Shown: piece by piece, positions 63,452 through 64,000 of the stretch
Layout of the letters: each line of letters starts with the position of its first letter
Position numbering within the stretch: the first letter of the stretch is position 1
NCBI GenBank assembly: GCA_015492075.1
Contig: WGFU01000019.1
Location: forward strand, 41,623-105,622
Direction of reading: 5' to 3'
From: Gammaproteobacteria bacterium
GTDB lineage: Bacteria; Pseudomonadota; Gammaproteobacteria; GCA-2400775
Length of the DNA: 64,000 nucleotides
Position numbers and translations under genes: made by a program
Notes under the pieces: generated by a model
The model's database searches: none
What the model was told of the DNA's origin: nothing
Seen by the model: only the letters and a program-made list of their open reading frames with translations

Positions 63452-64000
63452 AGGTAAGTCCTCGATGTAAAACGCACAGCCTAGCATAATTCTCGTGAAC
63501 CTAATGTAAACATGCGCAAAGCGCGAAAAAAAAGTGGCGAACGCAAGTAAATCGTTCCGGATTAAGTAGACATCTTCAGGCGTTTCAATGCCATTGAAAC
63601 GAAAGTGAGAGGGGAGCAAGTATAGCGAGGAATTCAAGATTGCGACCGTTGTTCAGGTTGCGGACTTTCGGTATCAGAGGTCGCCAGTCGGTTTAGGGTT
63701 GCGATCAAGAGCTTATACGGCTGGATCAATAGATACGAGGATAAGCAAGCACAGTACACCCGGATCAACGCCCAACAACGATAGTATTTGACTGACCTTT
63801 TCCCCAAGTTAGTAGCACGTCTTAAATGAGAAGTTCATTTTATGCCGCTCGGTTTGCACTGGCTTCATCTGAAGTAGTTTCGACTTAATCTGACACCTGA
63901 CTTGAAAAAGTGAGGGTTACCGGTTCTGATGGAAGTGCGAACTTTCAACTAGAACCAATAAGAGGTAACCCTCATGCTCACTCAATAGTAACGAGAGAAT
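63452..64000. other. Gene-free right end of the window
   Basis: No convincing gene is visible in these 549 bases. The part next to 63451 should carry the fklB promoter. From about 63640 onward the sequence looks unlike the flanking genome, and near its end is a strong inverted repeat (63912-63973) listed separately. This could be the edge of an insertion sequence that continues beyond the window. Confidence 0.4.
63912..63973. repeat. Strong inverted repeat at the right edge
   Basis: GAGGGTTACC (63912-63921) pairs with GGTAACCCTC (63964-63973), and GGTTCT (63922-63927) pairs with AGAACC (63951-63956). That gives 16 base pairs with a 7-base bulge (63957-63963) and a 23-base loop. An AGAGG ribosome-site-like sequence lies within the right arm, right before an ATG at 63974 whose frame closes after four codons. 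Confidence 0.6.

Noticed and set aside
1..64000. tRNA, rRNA, CRISPR or prophage content
   Set aside because: No cloverleaf-like gene, rRNA core sequence, regularly spaced repeats or phage structural genes were seen anywhere; the mobile DNA is limited to a transposase remnant and a possible edge at the right end.

Overview
The window is chromosomal DNA of a gammaproteobacterium with moderate G+C. The conserved blocks rne/rluC/HAD/S49 peptidase/yceF/yceD/rpmF/plsX/fab/pabC/mltG/tmk/holB/pilZ/tatD, exbB/exbD/msbA/lpxK/kdsB and trpS/scpA/scpB/rluB follow the order usual in Pseudomonas-like and marine gammaproteobacteria. Lipid A genes (msbA, lpxK, kdsB), LolCD and ComEC mark a Gram-negative cell. 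A short-loop cytochrome bd oxidase with a DUF2474-type small protein and a zinc uptake operon fit an aerobic, probably aquatic, free-living bacterium. I cannot name the genus. There is no rRNA, tRNA, CRISPR array or complete mobile element.

Layout. 1-8 kb: the end of a HAD hydrolase gene, an envelope cluster (secreted protein, VanZ-like membrane protein, Tat-type metallophosphoesterase lipoprotein, TraB/GumN protein), an amino acid:Na+ symporter, a GDP-mannose-hydrolase-type Nudix protein, tag and trhO. 8.0-8.3 kb holds a decayed fragment of a YjgR/DUF853 (HerA-like) ATPase gene. 8.5-13.6 kb: a large GGDEF-EAL protein divergent from two paralogous PhnD-like periplasmic binding proteins that lack any transporter. 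13.8-16.7 kb: a Zur-type operator followed by znuCBA. 16.9-20.4 kb: a lipoprotein and the cydAB-DUF2474 oxidase genes. 20.5-21.5 kb: an IS3-type orfA remnant, a DUF938 methyltransferase and an unlisted 43-residue membrane protein.

21.8-33.4 kb is housekeeping: bolA/yciI/yciB on the minus strand, then rnm, yciO, trpS, scpA, scpB, rluB, recQ, an endonuclease III relative, lolC and lolD. 33.5-41.4 kb: a GIY-YIG protein and a DUF2062 protein (minus strand), then comEC, exbB, exbD, msbA, lpxK and kdsB, which join DNA uptake to export and synthesis of lipid A and KDO. 41.4-49 kb: a small unknown protein, a low-molecular-weight phosphatase, RNase E with a 429-base leader region, rluC, a HAD phosphatase, an S49 peptidase, yceF, yceD and rpmF.

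49-59.7 kb is one dense plus-strand run: fatty acid initiation and elongation (plsX, fabH, fabD, fabG, acpP, fabF), folate precursor synthesis (pabB, pabC), peptidoglycan cleavage (mltG), DNA replication (tmk, holB) and a PilZ protein. It ends with tatD. 60.6-63.5 kb on the minus strand has a class V aminotransferase-fold protein, a secreted beta-propeller-like protein and a periplasmic FKBP isomerase. The last 549 bases have no gene but carry a strong inverted repeat.

Most of the window is ordinary core genome. The points most worth checking are the PhnD-like pair with the divergent c-di-GMP enzyme, the Zur site with a small membrane ORF before znuC, the pabB gene without a normal start codon, the YjgR remnant and the very small membrane proteins.
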